Positions 33,485 through 42,908 of a stretch of 64,000 nucleotides of DNA are shown here, piece by piece. Each line of letters starts with the position of its first letter. Position 1 is the stretch's first letter. The notes under the pieces are model-generated. The model saw nothing but the letters and a program-made list of their open reading frames with translations. It did not search any database and was not told the origin of the DNA. Made by a program: the position numbers and the translations under genes. The stretch lies in NCBI GenBank assembly GCA_023512835.1, contig CM042090.1, positions 2,488,826 through 2,552,825 of the forward strand, read 5' to 3'. This DNA is from Taxillus chinensis (Eukaryota > Streptophyta > Magnoliopsida > Santalales > Loranthaceae).

Positions 33485-33688
33485 GCTGCCCCTCTTTGTG
33501 CATTGTTTGTATACAAATAGTGGAAAAAGATAAGAGGGACTCATTTTGGACAGGTTGGAGCACTTACCTGGCTTACCAGCTGTAGAAGAAAGAGGAGAGT
33601 AAGATGTTGTGGGTAGGAAGGGATAGGTGTAAGGGAACTGCTTGCGGACTTCCACGAAATTGAAAAGAAAATGCGGGATAAATGAACC

Positions 33689-34745
33689 CAAACTGCCTCG
33701 GGAAAACTGAAATCCTAATCGCCCAGGATGGAAAGAAAGTAGCTAATTCCAGTCTGTTCAGGAAGAAGCTAGACACACAAACCTGGACCATCACGGGGAA
33801 AATTGAAATGAAACGAGCTAAAACCAGTCTGTTCAGGAAGAAGCTCAAACAAAAGAAATCTTGACCACCCCGGGAAAACTGAAATCCTGACTGCCTAGGA
33901 TGGAAAGAAAACGGCTAATTCCAGTCTATTCAGGAAAAAGCTAAACACACAAACCCGGACCGTCCCGGGAAAACTGAAATGAAATGAGCTAAAACCAGTC
34001 TGTTTAGGAAGAAGCTCAAACAAAAGAAATTTAGACTGCCCCGGGAAAACTAAAATCCTGACTGCCCAAGATGGAAAGAAAATAGCTAATTCCAGTCTGT
34101 TCAGGAAGAAGCTAGACATACAAACCCGGACCACCCCAGGAAAACTAAAATGAAACGAGCTAAAACCAGTCTGTTCAGGAAGAAGTTCAAACAAAAAGAA
34201 ATCCGGACCACCTCGGGAAAACTGAAATCTTGACCACCCAGGATGGAAAGAAAATAGCTAATTCCAGTCAGTTCAGGAATAAACTAAACACACAAATCCG
34301 GACCGCCCCGGGAAAACTGAAATGAAACGAGCTAAAACCAGTCTGTTCAGGAAGAAGCTCAAATAAAAGAAATCTGGACCGCCCCAGGAAAACTGAAATC
34401 CTGACCGCACAGGATGGAAAGAAAATAGCTAATTCCAATCTGTTCAGGAAGAAGCTAAACACATAAATCTGGACCGCCCCGGGAAAACTGAAATGAAATG
34501 AGCTAAAACCAGTCTGTTCAAGAAGAAGCTCAAACAAAAAGAAATCTGGACCACCTTAGGAAAACTGAAATCCTGACCGCCTAGGATGGAAAGAAAATAG
34601 CTAATTCCAGTCTGTTCAGGAAGAAGCTAAACACACAAATCTAGACCGCCCCGGGACAACTGAAATGAAACGAGCTAAAACCAGTCTTTTCAGGAAGAAG
34701 CTCAAACAAAAAGAAATCCGGACTGCCCTGGGATAGAAAGAAAGT
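33689..34745. repeat. Minisatellite: ~171-bp dimeric unit, about six copies
   Basis: GATGGAAAGAAA recurs near 33727, 33899, 34070, 34243, 34413 and 34585, a period of 170-173 bp. Each unit consists of two related ~86-bp halves. Both halves have CCAGTCTGTTCAGGAAGAAG and GGGAAAACTGAAAT, but they differ in what follows (AAACACACAAA or CAAACAAAAGAAAT). It lies just inside the polypurine tract of Tat-2. Tandem repeats at this 3' untranslated position are known for the Tat/Ogre lineage. Confidence 0.9.
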
Positions 34746-36591
34746 AGTTTTATGATGATGTATTATGATGTATGTTACTATAATGATTGCTTGATGTAGG
34801 ATGCATGTATGAAGGATGCCTGAATAGATAATGTAGTGATTCCTAGCTGTAAACTTTGAAGTACTTGATACGTGAATGCATGGTCATTAAATGATATATG
34901 ATGCCTGCATCCTTTTTTAAGGGAGTTTAATCCGTTGGTGGTTGCCAGGTTACTTTTGGTGCAGGGGAAATGATCTAGTATCTCTCTCGAAGTTTGGCCT
35001 GCTGAGGGGAACTTGCTTGATTTTTGGAGGACATATGTCTTGGGGCAGTTATCTAGATGAACCAAAGTTGTTGAATGACATGTTGAGTAACCCTATTGGG
35101 AATAGGCTATTTATTTAAATACACACATGCAAAATTTTGAGACTTGAAACAAAGCTTTGATGAAAATAATTTTTTTTGTGTTTGGAGTATGCAAGGTTTT
35201 GTCACAACTTGTTGTCCTCTTCTGATAGAGGTAATAATGTTTGGGTTATCCTGGTATAGCTTTTAGCTTGGGATATATTTTATTTCGAGCCCCGGTTGAC
35301 TAGGCTGAATGGGAATTCTGATGGTTTGAGTCAGTGCTCGGGGCTAGGTTGAAGATATTGTTTGTTTGTTTCCTCATGAGGTTTAGGGACTTATCAGAGT
35401 TTCCACTTGTCGGTTGGATTATGTTTGTGTATTGCGGTGTAGGGAGTTGATTTGAAAGGATTTATTGGGCATGGTATTAGGGTGCCTGAGTGTGTCAATC
35501 GTGAGGCTCGATGTTGGCTGCTCTCGGGCCTTGAGTGCTTGACATTCCTTTTATGGCTTTTCACTTTTGTTCTTAGTGCTCTTTTTGGGTTTTTACTAAG
35601 CCTGCCTTGTTTTCTGCTTGTTATTCCTTCTACTTGTAGGTGGCTTTGTATTTTACCCTTGATGCCCTTGCGAGTTATCATCAAGTCCGCCTTCCATCCT
35701 TGATCTCTATAACGCTGTTCTGAATTGCGCATATGAGAAATAACTTTGATCATTTAATTTAAGAGGACTTTCTTAGGACCATAATGTAGGCTAGGACTAG
35801 TGGGTTTATCAAGAAAGGAATATAACATACTCAAACCTATTCTAGGCTGGTTATGATCTATAGTTCAAATGGGACTATTTTCTTCTATCGGGGATTGTCA
35901 AAAATTTGCCCCGATGTGGGACATTATTGTTGCTCAAATGATTTATTTTTTCTTTTACCACTGTCCCCAGTGTTAGGGGATTTCACAAAAGTGTCCCAAT
36001 TTGTGATATTCAAAATATTTATTTTTTCTTTCATTCTCTTTATTTCACTTTTACTCACTAATTGCCCCATGTGTGGAATGTTGCCAATCAAAACTGGCCC
36101 CAGTGTAGGGTGAACTATGGATCAGGTTATATATACAAGGAGAATTTTAGTTGGGCTCAAAAGGGCTAGCAAGGGTAGTATCACGAGGTAGTGAAAGATG
36201 GCCTCTCTTCATTTTAAACAATCAAAGTCTTTCTCAAAGTGGACAAGAAGAAACTTTCAATGATAGAAGGAACTTTGTCATGCCCCAGTTTGACATAAGG
36301 ACAGTTTCGTTGTCTTTTATGCTAACATGCTCCTCTGATCTGCTTGGAGTTTGAGGTATAACCAAAATGGCTTAGGTTTCTTTGGCTTGATATGCCCTAG
36401 TTTGGACCTATTACCCGTGCCAAAAGAGTAAACAAGTAGTGACAGACGTTGCACACAAAAATTGTAGGTAAAATAAACTTAACAAAATGGAGTTGATTGA
36501 ACATACAAAACAAAAGAAAATTACCACATGCCCAGAGACTTTTCTCGCAACATCATAATCCTGGTTATTTTTATTTCTGTGGCTCCATGGT
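34746..36591 (-). other. Non-coding internal region of Tat-2
   Basis: Between gag and the minisatellite. I found no protease, RT, integrase or zinc-finger motif. Composition is mixed with T-rich runs. Short CCCCAGTGTAGGG / CCCCAATGTGGGA-like words recur at 35905-36110 but do not make a clear array. Confidence 0.5.
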
Positions 36592-38126
36592 TTACTGGCT
36601 TGGATGTTCCGGTAATGGGTTTGAGTCGACACTTGGTTCCCCGGACGGCTTCGAAAAGTCTAGCCACTTCACCCTAACTAACTGTTGGACAATTTTCTTG
36701 AGGGCAAAACAATTTTCAAGGTCGTGCCCCGCTCCATTGCTGTGATAGGCACATCGGGCCTCCGACTTGTACCATGTAGGGGGTGGCAGTTTCACTTCTA
36801 TTGCTGGAATTGGAGTCACCATTCTGGCTTCCAGGAGTCGTGGATACAACTCAGCATAGAGTATAGGGATCTTATTGAATTCTTGCCTGGGTCGATTGAT
36901 GGTTTGGCTTAGCCTGATAGGGGCTTGTTGGGGTTCTGGTTGCATGAATGGAGTTGGATTTGGTGGAAAACGATAAGGAGCCCTTGTGGTTGATATGCTA
37001 AGTATGGAGGTGTCGGCGCTGCATAGGCTATCATTGGGGGTGGCCCTACATAGGATCCATGTGTGGGATACAAACTAGGATATGTCCCAAAGTTGCCTTG
37101 ATGCATTAGAGTGCTTTGCTAGATTGACTGGACATCTGGTTCTTTCTTTTTCCCCATTTGTGCAAGCTTCTTGGATGTGTCTGATGTATCGCCATGAAGC
37201 TTCCCTTCTTTTACATCGTCTTCAATACGTTCCCCTGAAGCCACTAGATCTGAGAAGTTGCTGGATACGTTACCTATCAGCTTTTCATAGTATAACCCTT
37301 TCAAAGTTTTGATAAACATTGTGGTCAACTCCCTTTCGATTAATGGGGGTTGAATTTCTGTAGCTGCCTTCATCCATCTTCTCGCATAGACTGTAAAGCT
37401 TTCAGTAGTTCCTTTCTCAAAGGCTAGCAACGCCATCCTGTCTAGCTCCAATTTCGTGACGTGTTTGTATTGTGTGAGGAAAGCTGTTGCGAGGTCTCTC
37501 CAAGTTTTGATATGACTTCCCTCCAGCTGAATGTACCATTGAAGTGGTACCCCAGTCAAGCTTTCTTGGAAACAATGCATGAGGAGCTTATCATCATTAG
37601 TATGGGCAGCTATCTTCCGACAATACATAGTAAGGTGTGTTTTTGGGCACTGGGACCCATTAAACTTGTCAAAGTCCGGTACCTTGAATTTTGGTGGCAA
37701 AATGATGCCAGGCACCAGGCACAAGTCTTGGGGACTGACCATCCCATAAGCTTCTGTTCCTTCAACTGCTTTGAGTCTTTCCTCGAGCTTCTTCATTGAT
37801 AGTAACTGATCACCCTCTTGAGGTACATGAAGTCTCATCGCTTTGGCCATGTTGCTCGGAGCTGGTAAGGTAAATTGGACTTGAGGAGAAGGCCTAGGGT
37901 TCATGTTGGATGGATTAAACTCCTGTGGGGGTATTGGTATGAATTGGGGAGGCATTGTTTCCCCTTGCGCTTGCCTTGGGGACTGGTCAGTGGTCATCTC
38001 AGTGGAACTCCTATCTTTGTCTGTTGCTATCTTGGTCAACATTTCCATCATGGCCTTCATTTGATTTTGCAGTTCTTGTTGGCCTTGCTCCAAACTAGCA
38101 AATCTGTTTTCTGTTTGTTCTACCAT
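36592..38126 (-). pseudogene. Tat/Ogre gag of Tat-2
   Basis: Starts MVEQTENRFASLEQGQQELQ, a predicted coiled coil, then a Pro-rich linker. The retrotransposon Gag core follows: KFKVPDFDKFNGSQCPKTHL, YCRKIA, LTGVPLQWYIQL, TFAVYARRWM-like region. There is one stop between 37119 and 37106 and one frameshift near 36950. A CAYHSNGAGHDLENC zinc-binding motif (near 36760) and the NPLPEH motif close the protein. In autonomous Ogre elements the frame continues from NPLPxH into protease; here it stops three residues later. About 510 codons in all. Confidence 0.82.
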
Positions 38127-39184
38127 TGAAGTGGATAGTTGTTGCTGTCGGGATCTGAGGTTGTATCGGTGAGCAATCTTGGCTGTGGCAGAAGTGGACT
38201 GCGGTAAGCTCCCTTTTTTATTTTTATTGTTTATTTTTTATTTTTCTCTTATATTTTGCTTGTTTTGTTTTTTTTTTTATATGCATGTATGCATGAACAT
38301 GTGAGTGAGTAAGCATGTATGCATGGATCTACATGTCTACGTGATGCAATGCATGAGGGCAAATTGTTATAGAGCTGTGAATGTATGAATGAGGGTGCAA
38401 CTCTTAGGTACCTATGGACTAATGTGGAATAATGTTGTATATTAGGTGGGAATGAATGGAGACCTAGTACTGAGGTGGTCTATGTGACCCAAGACTGTGT
38501 GTGGGGTGGAATGGAATAGAACATGTGTCCTATGTGGGCCCATATTGGATGTTAAGAATAAGAAATGAACATGGTAAGTAACAAAGTGATGTTAGTTTCC
38601 CGTAGAACAGAGTTAGCACAAAAGGATAAAAGAATGAGATAAGTAAAATAGTATATAGCAAGGCACATAGACAGGATAAAAGAATAAACCAATAGTAAGG
38701 CAAATCATTTGTGCAAGGGATGGATTAAGGACTACCCTACAAAACAAAGGTTAGCATGGCATGTAATGAGCAAACAACATGTGGGTCAATGCCCCTGATG
38801 GACTTCTATTGCTAGACCTATCTTATTCGTTGGTTCCCAAATTTCCTCTATAAAGAGCTTCGTACACCATGGGATTTACCGGAGGGGGGTCTTAAAAGGA
38901 CAAGCCTTAAAAGAACCTCAAGCTTGAGTGAGGAGTCCGGGGCCCTATTGCGGATAATGATCAACGCCCAAGGTACCGTACTAAACCTCGCTAACCTAAA
39001 TTGTGCCAAACCCGGGTATAGGGTTATGCATGAATGCAACAGGTATGGAAAACAGTAAATCATAACTATCATGGTATTAAAGCGTATAAATCACAACTAT
39101 CATAAATAAATAAACAAAATAGCCAAGTAAAAAAAAAAAGGAAACCTCCCAATCCTAGTATTAGGCCTAACCCTCTAAGTGTTG
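38127..39184 (-). other. Tat-2 untranslated leader
   Basis: About 1 kb between primer site and gag start. The part from about 38685 to 39184 is homologous to the Tat-1 leader (11690-12204), showing that both copies belong to one family. No coding motif. Confidence 0.7.
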
Positions 39185-39202
39185 TCCCGAGTAGAGTCGC
39201 CA
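39185..39202 (-). other. Primer binding site of Tat-2 (tRNA-Arg type)
   Basis: Minus strand TGGCGACTCTACTCGGGA, two bases from the LTR end (ATGACA at 39205). Confidence 0.78.
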
Positions 39203-39204
39203 GC

Positions 39205-39420
39205 TGTCATCACCGGTTTTCCTCCAGGCCGCAACCGAATGATGAAATGTACAAAGTCGCCACCAACTGTTTTTAGGGGTGCAGTTGGTCACCTAAAATG
39301 TGGGTGGTCTACATTACCAGAGATAAGGGTTTGGGGTTGGTTACGTGTAGGGAAAGATTAGCACCCCTACAACGCCCTTTCAGTACCTATCTTAGGAGGA
39401 GGAGGTTTCTATTTTTTTTT
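39205..39420 (-). repeat. Tat-2 5' LTR, proximal part
   Basis: Homologous to 12225-12440 of Tat-1 (shared GGGGT.CAGTTGG and CAACGCCCTTTC words on the plus strand). Similarity stops near 39410 at a T-run, after which a different chromovirus fragment begins. The rest of the LTR is not identifiable. Confidence 0.72.
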
Positions 39421-39479
39421 TTGCTTCCTTGTTTTTCTTGTATTTTTATTTCATGTTGGTTCCATGCATAACGGTTTAA

Positions 39480-41047
39480 TGGAACTGTTTTATTATTGGT
39501 CTTACTGTCGAGGGATAGACATGATTGTTGTCTTCCCGAATATTGGTCTACCCCGGATGACAATATAGACCGTAATTGAACTTGGCTTAGAGTTCACCGT
39601 CTTCATCCAGCCCTTCTCCTCCTTGTAAGCTATCCCCATACGTCAGGCTTCCTTCAACCCTATGAAGTTATTCATCGCCCCAGTGTCCACCAAAGGCTTT
39701 GTCTCACGACCACCAATTTTGGTAACCACATACATCCTTCCTTTCCTCCCGGACTTTGACACCTCCACCCGCGCCTTGATTGCATTCAAGAGTTGCAAGG
39801 AACTAAGATGTGGATCACTTGCTTCTGTATCCTCCTCATCTTGAATCATCATTGTTAGCTTCGACCGCTTCGGACACTCAAAAGCCTTGTGAGGACCCTC
39901 ACAAAGGAAGCAAGATATCTTTGGCCTCTCCCCACCCTTGGAGCTACTCGGACAAGTTTTGTTTCGATAATCCTTAGACAGTGGGAAGCTTTTCTCCTTC
40001 CCTTGATTTGAGCCATCTCCCCACATCTGTCCTTGCCGAATTTGTGATGTTTCTTCGATGATGAAGTCGTATTAGGCTTCTCCGGCTTCTTGTACTTAAT
40101 TAAAGACTCAGCCACCGCCATAGCCGAAGCAAGGTCTTGAACATTCCTTCGTTGTAGTTCAAGCTTCACCCACAACTGCAATCCATCCATGAAGGCAAAT
40201 AAGGAATCCTTTGGGGACATATCTAGAATCTCCAGCACCAATTCTGAAAACTCCTACACATACTCCTGCACCGTGTCCTTTTAAGCAAGGCACCTAAGTT
40301 TCGCCCTAGACTCATCCTCCGCAGTTTGGGGATAGAATTGAGTCTTGATTTTCCTCTTGAAATCTGCCCAACATTCGATCACACACATGCCACATTCCAT
40401 GTCGGCATGTCTACGCCTCCACCATACCATCGCTGAATCGACTAGGTATAATTGTGCGGTCTTGATCTTCCGAGCATCGTCGTCAATGTTCAATGCATCA
40501 AAATATTGCTCCAACATCCAAAGGAAGTTGTCAAGTTTCCTTACACTCCTCGACCCACCATAGGTTTTGGATTTTGACACGTCCACCTTGGAGTAAGATT
40601 GGCCGCCAACTCCACCTCGAGTCACTGCCATTTTACAAAGAGACCAATCCACCTTGACCTCTTTGATCTTCTCTTGCATCACCAGGATCTACACCGAGAG
40701 ATTCCCCATCAAGCTCTCAAATGATTATTGAGATCACCCACCGCCGAGTTGAGTAGCCTTTGCATTCTCCCAAAGAGCTCGCAATTGCCTGACTCAATGT
40801 AATTGATGCTTTTGCTGTGCTGCTCAATCGTCTCCATCTGGTTGGTCAGCGCCAACTCCATCTTGGCTAGTCGACCTTTCAACGGGCATGATTCTCTCGA
40901 TACAGACTTGTCTCTCTTCCACTCCTTCACGGTGTGCTCTTTGTCCCTTTCGTTGTGGCCTTTGCCACCTGTGAGGATCGATACTCCTCTATTTGACATT
41001 ATGCCACCTTGAACTAGATAGTTTCTCCGCTCGAACAAGCTTGACAC
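39480..41047 (-). pseudogene. Gypsy C gag and partial protease
   Basis: The first frame (41047-40709) encodes a coiled-coil N-terminus. The next (40682-40281) holds the Gag core with LDNFLWMLEQYFDAL, AMVWWRRRH and FKRKIKTQFYP. A further frame (40241-39855) has SLFAFMDGLQLWVKLEL. The last (40026-39643) has a zinc knuckle CFLCEGPHKAFECPKRSK, then SLQLLNAIKA and the protease site LVDTGAMNNFIG. Protease sequence (YKEEKGWMKTVNSK) continues across a stop to about 39480 and ends there. At least four frame breaks. Confidence 0.78.
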
Positions 41048-41060
41048 CTCCTAGTCGAAA

Positions 41061-41075
41061 CTTGCTCTGATACCA
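41061..41075 (-). other. Primer binding site of gypsy C
   Basis: Minus strand TGGTATCAGAGCAAG, three bases from the LTR end at 41078; initiator tRNA-Met type. Confidence 0.85.
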
Positions 41076-41514
41076 CTTGTCACAGGGTGAGAATTTAACC
41101 CACGCGGCACCTAGCTTTCCTTTTAACTCGGATCGCTAAGTTTAGTCGTCCACCGTTTGGATCATTCACCTGTGATCCTGAAACCTATTAAACAATCACA
41201 CAAACAATGGCAAACACACATGCGGAAGTAATGTGAGAAATAAGTTCTCTTTGTATTAATTGAATGAAAAGTTTACATAATTGCCTATAGAGCCTTGCTT
41301 TACATATAGATGTTAACACTTTTTCGTCTCTGCCACCAAGAGACATACATTATGATACAAATTATATGATAACGCTAACTAAGTTAATTCCTATTAGGAG
41401 TTGTACAAAACATAAGAGGTTACAAAATTCTCTAAGTGTGATAATGGGTAGCCACGCAAACCACTCCCCTTTTTAGGAGCAACAAGAGCTTCAATGAGTC
41501 AGGCATTCAAATAA

Positions 41515-41810
41515 GTGTCGTTTCAAGGTACCAGCACCTCTTGGTCTAATAAATATAAGTTTTAGCGCGCTATTAATCCAAAACAGTGTCACTTCCAAAC
41601 TCTAGCACCTTTAGTTTGATAAGTATAAGCTTCTAGTGAATTTTGATTCAAAATGGTGCCTTTTGAGGGGCTTTAGCACCTTTGGTCTTGCAAAAATGCG
41701 TTCTAGTGCTTCATACTTCTAAAACAATGTCCTTCTCATGGTTCCAATGCCTTTGGTCTAATAATATAAATTCTAGTGTTTTATTTTGTTAAAATGGGCA
41801 TCGTTTGGAG
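41515..41810. repeat. Degenerate ~70-bp tandem repeat, four units
   Basis: Units begin near 41515, 41586, 41655 and 41727, with a fifth start near 41796. Each has a GTGTC/GGTGCC-like start, AGCACCTTTGGT and ATATAAGTTCTAGTG words. Spacing 69-72 bp. Confidence 0.65.
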
Positions 41811-41951
41811 TGTCTAGTGCAAGGGGTAGAATTTCTAGTGCAACAAAACAACATCACTTTAGGATCAAGACAACTCTAGTCCGTCATCCTAATATATGAA
41901 AGGATTTATGGAATGCAAAATGACTTCAGCTTAAATTTTTGCTCTTATAAT

Positions 41952-42382
41952 CATAGTTATCGGACCCGAACATCATTCCAGCTAAGGCATTAGATGGTCG
42001 AGTTACTGGTTCAATCACTGAATCAGTAGTCGAACTGGTCATATAATTAATAATTGTATATAAATATATATATATATATATTAAAATATATATATATTTT
42101 AAACTAACACATTAAAATTATATTTCTAATATAATTAGCCATTAATTTTAAATTAAAATTATATTATAAAATAAATTAAATGATATTTTATAGTTTTAAA
42201 AAAATTTGGCCGGTTTTGTAAAATCCGATCGGGTCAACCAGATCAAAAAAACTAATAGGATTAGCTGAGTTTTTGTTTTTTTTTTTCAGAAACGGTCCAA
42301 TCAAAAAACCAAACCAATTAAGTGCCTGGGTCACCAGTTCAACCGTCCAACTGACCGGGACGATTTAGTTCTGATAACTATG
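41952..42382. mobile_element. hAT-type MITE with 8-bp target duplication
   Basis: Terminal inverted repeat CATAGTTATC / GATAACTATG bounds 431 bp with no coding capacity. The perfect direct repeat CTTATAAT flanks it (41944-41951 and 42383-42390). An 8-bp target duplication is the hAT superfamily hallmark. The interior is AT-rich with two GGTTCAACC-like blocks. Confidence 0.88.
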
Positions 42383-42390
42383 CTTATAAT

Positions 42391-42860
42391 CATTCCCGCC
42401 AACACTTCTGGCTTTTAAACGGTACCGTTTGAAAGGGTGTCGTGTTGTTGGTGTGTTAAGTTGATGTAAGACAAATCTTCTAGAGGCACAAAATGTCACT
42501 GTTTCAAGGCTATGCCCATTTTAAAGGTCTAGCCATTTTGAGACATCACTTTGACATTATCAAGGATCTCTAGAGCTACAAAATAAAGGGCGAGGCTATT
42601 TATGACATCATGATGATGTAAATAAGGTCTTCTAGAGGTACGAAACGACACCATTTTTGAGTTACGTCATTATGGGGCACTATGTTGACATTAGCAAGGA
42701 TTTCTAGATGCTCAAAATGGCATCGTTTTAAGCTTAAGTGATTCTAGCATCTAATTATACTAATGCGAACTGTTGACAGGATTGTCACCTAAATCTTTGA
42801 CTATTGACAGTTGAATTTGCTATTCATTGTTGTCTTTTTTAAAATATCAAAACATATATA

Positions 42861-42908
<48 letters not shown>

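Larger units (their letters stand above)
31907..33496 (-). mobile_element. Tat-3: Tat/Ogre LTR with leader stub, flanked by both PBS and PPT
   Basis: Minus-strand LTR 32065-33484. Left of it (downstream) is a primer site and about 140 bp of A-rich leader, cut by the end of the copia 2 LTR. Right of it (upstream) is the polypurine tract AAGAGGGGCAGC (complement of 33485-33496) of the gag-only element Tat-2. The LTR is therefore shared between an element ending here and another beginning here. Confidence 0.6.
33485..39420 (-). mobile_element. Tat-2: gag-only (non-autonomous) Tat/Ogre element
   Basis: Right to left: LTR end (39205 onward), tRNA-Arg primer site, ~1 kb leader, gag (38126-36592), about 1.8 kb of non-coding sequence, a minisatellite (33689-34745), a polypurine tract, and an LTR (32065-33484). 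No protease, RT, RNase H or integrase motif is visible in any frame. This resembles known non-autonomous LTR elements that keep gag but lack pol, or an internally deleted Ogre copy. The paired LTRs are not obviously similar, so the two ends may not be one original unit. Confidence 0.65.
39480..41500 (-). mobile_element. Gypsy C: chromovirus fragment (Galadriel/Reina-like), LTR-gag-protease
   Basis: A minus-strand element with an LTR end at 41078 (TGTGACA), a tRNA-Met primer site, gag and a protease that breaks off near 39480. RT and beyond are absent. It abuts Tat-2 LTR sequence. Lineage is inferred from the Gag knuckle and protease style. The far end of the LTR (about 41460-41500) could not be fixed. 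Confidence 0.65.

Noticed and set aside
33573..34537. Repeated minus-strand open frames with a FELLPEQTGFSSFHFSFPG-like unit
   Set aside because: Each is the translation of the 171-bp minisatellite. The period is not a multiple of a stable codon frame across units and no start or domain is present.
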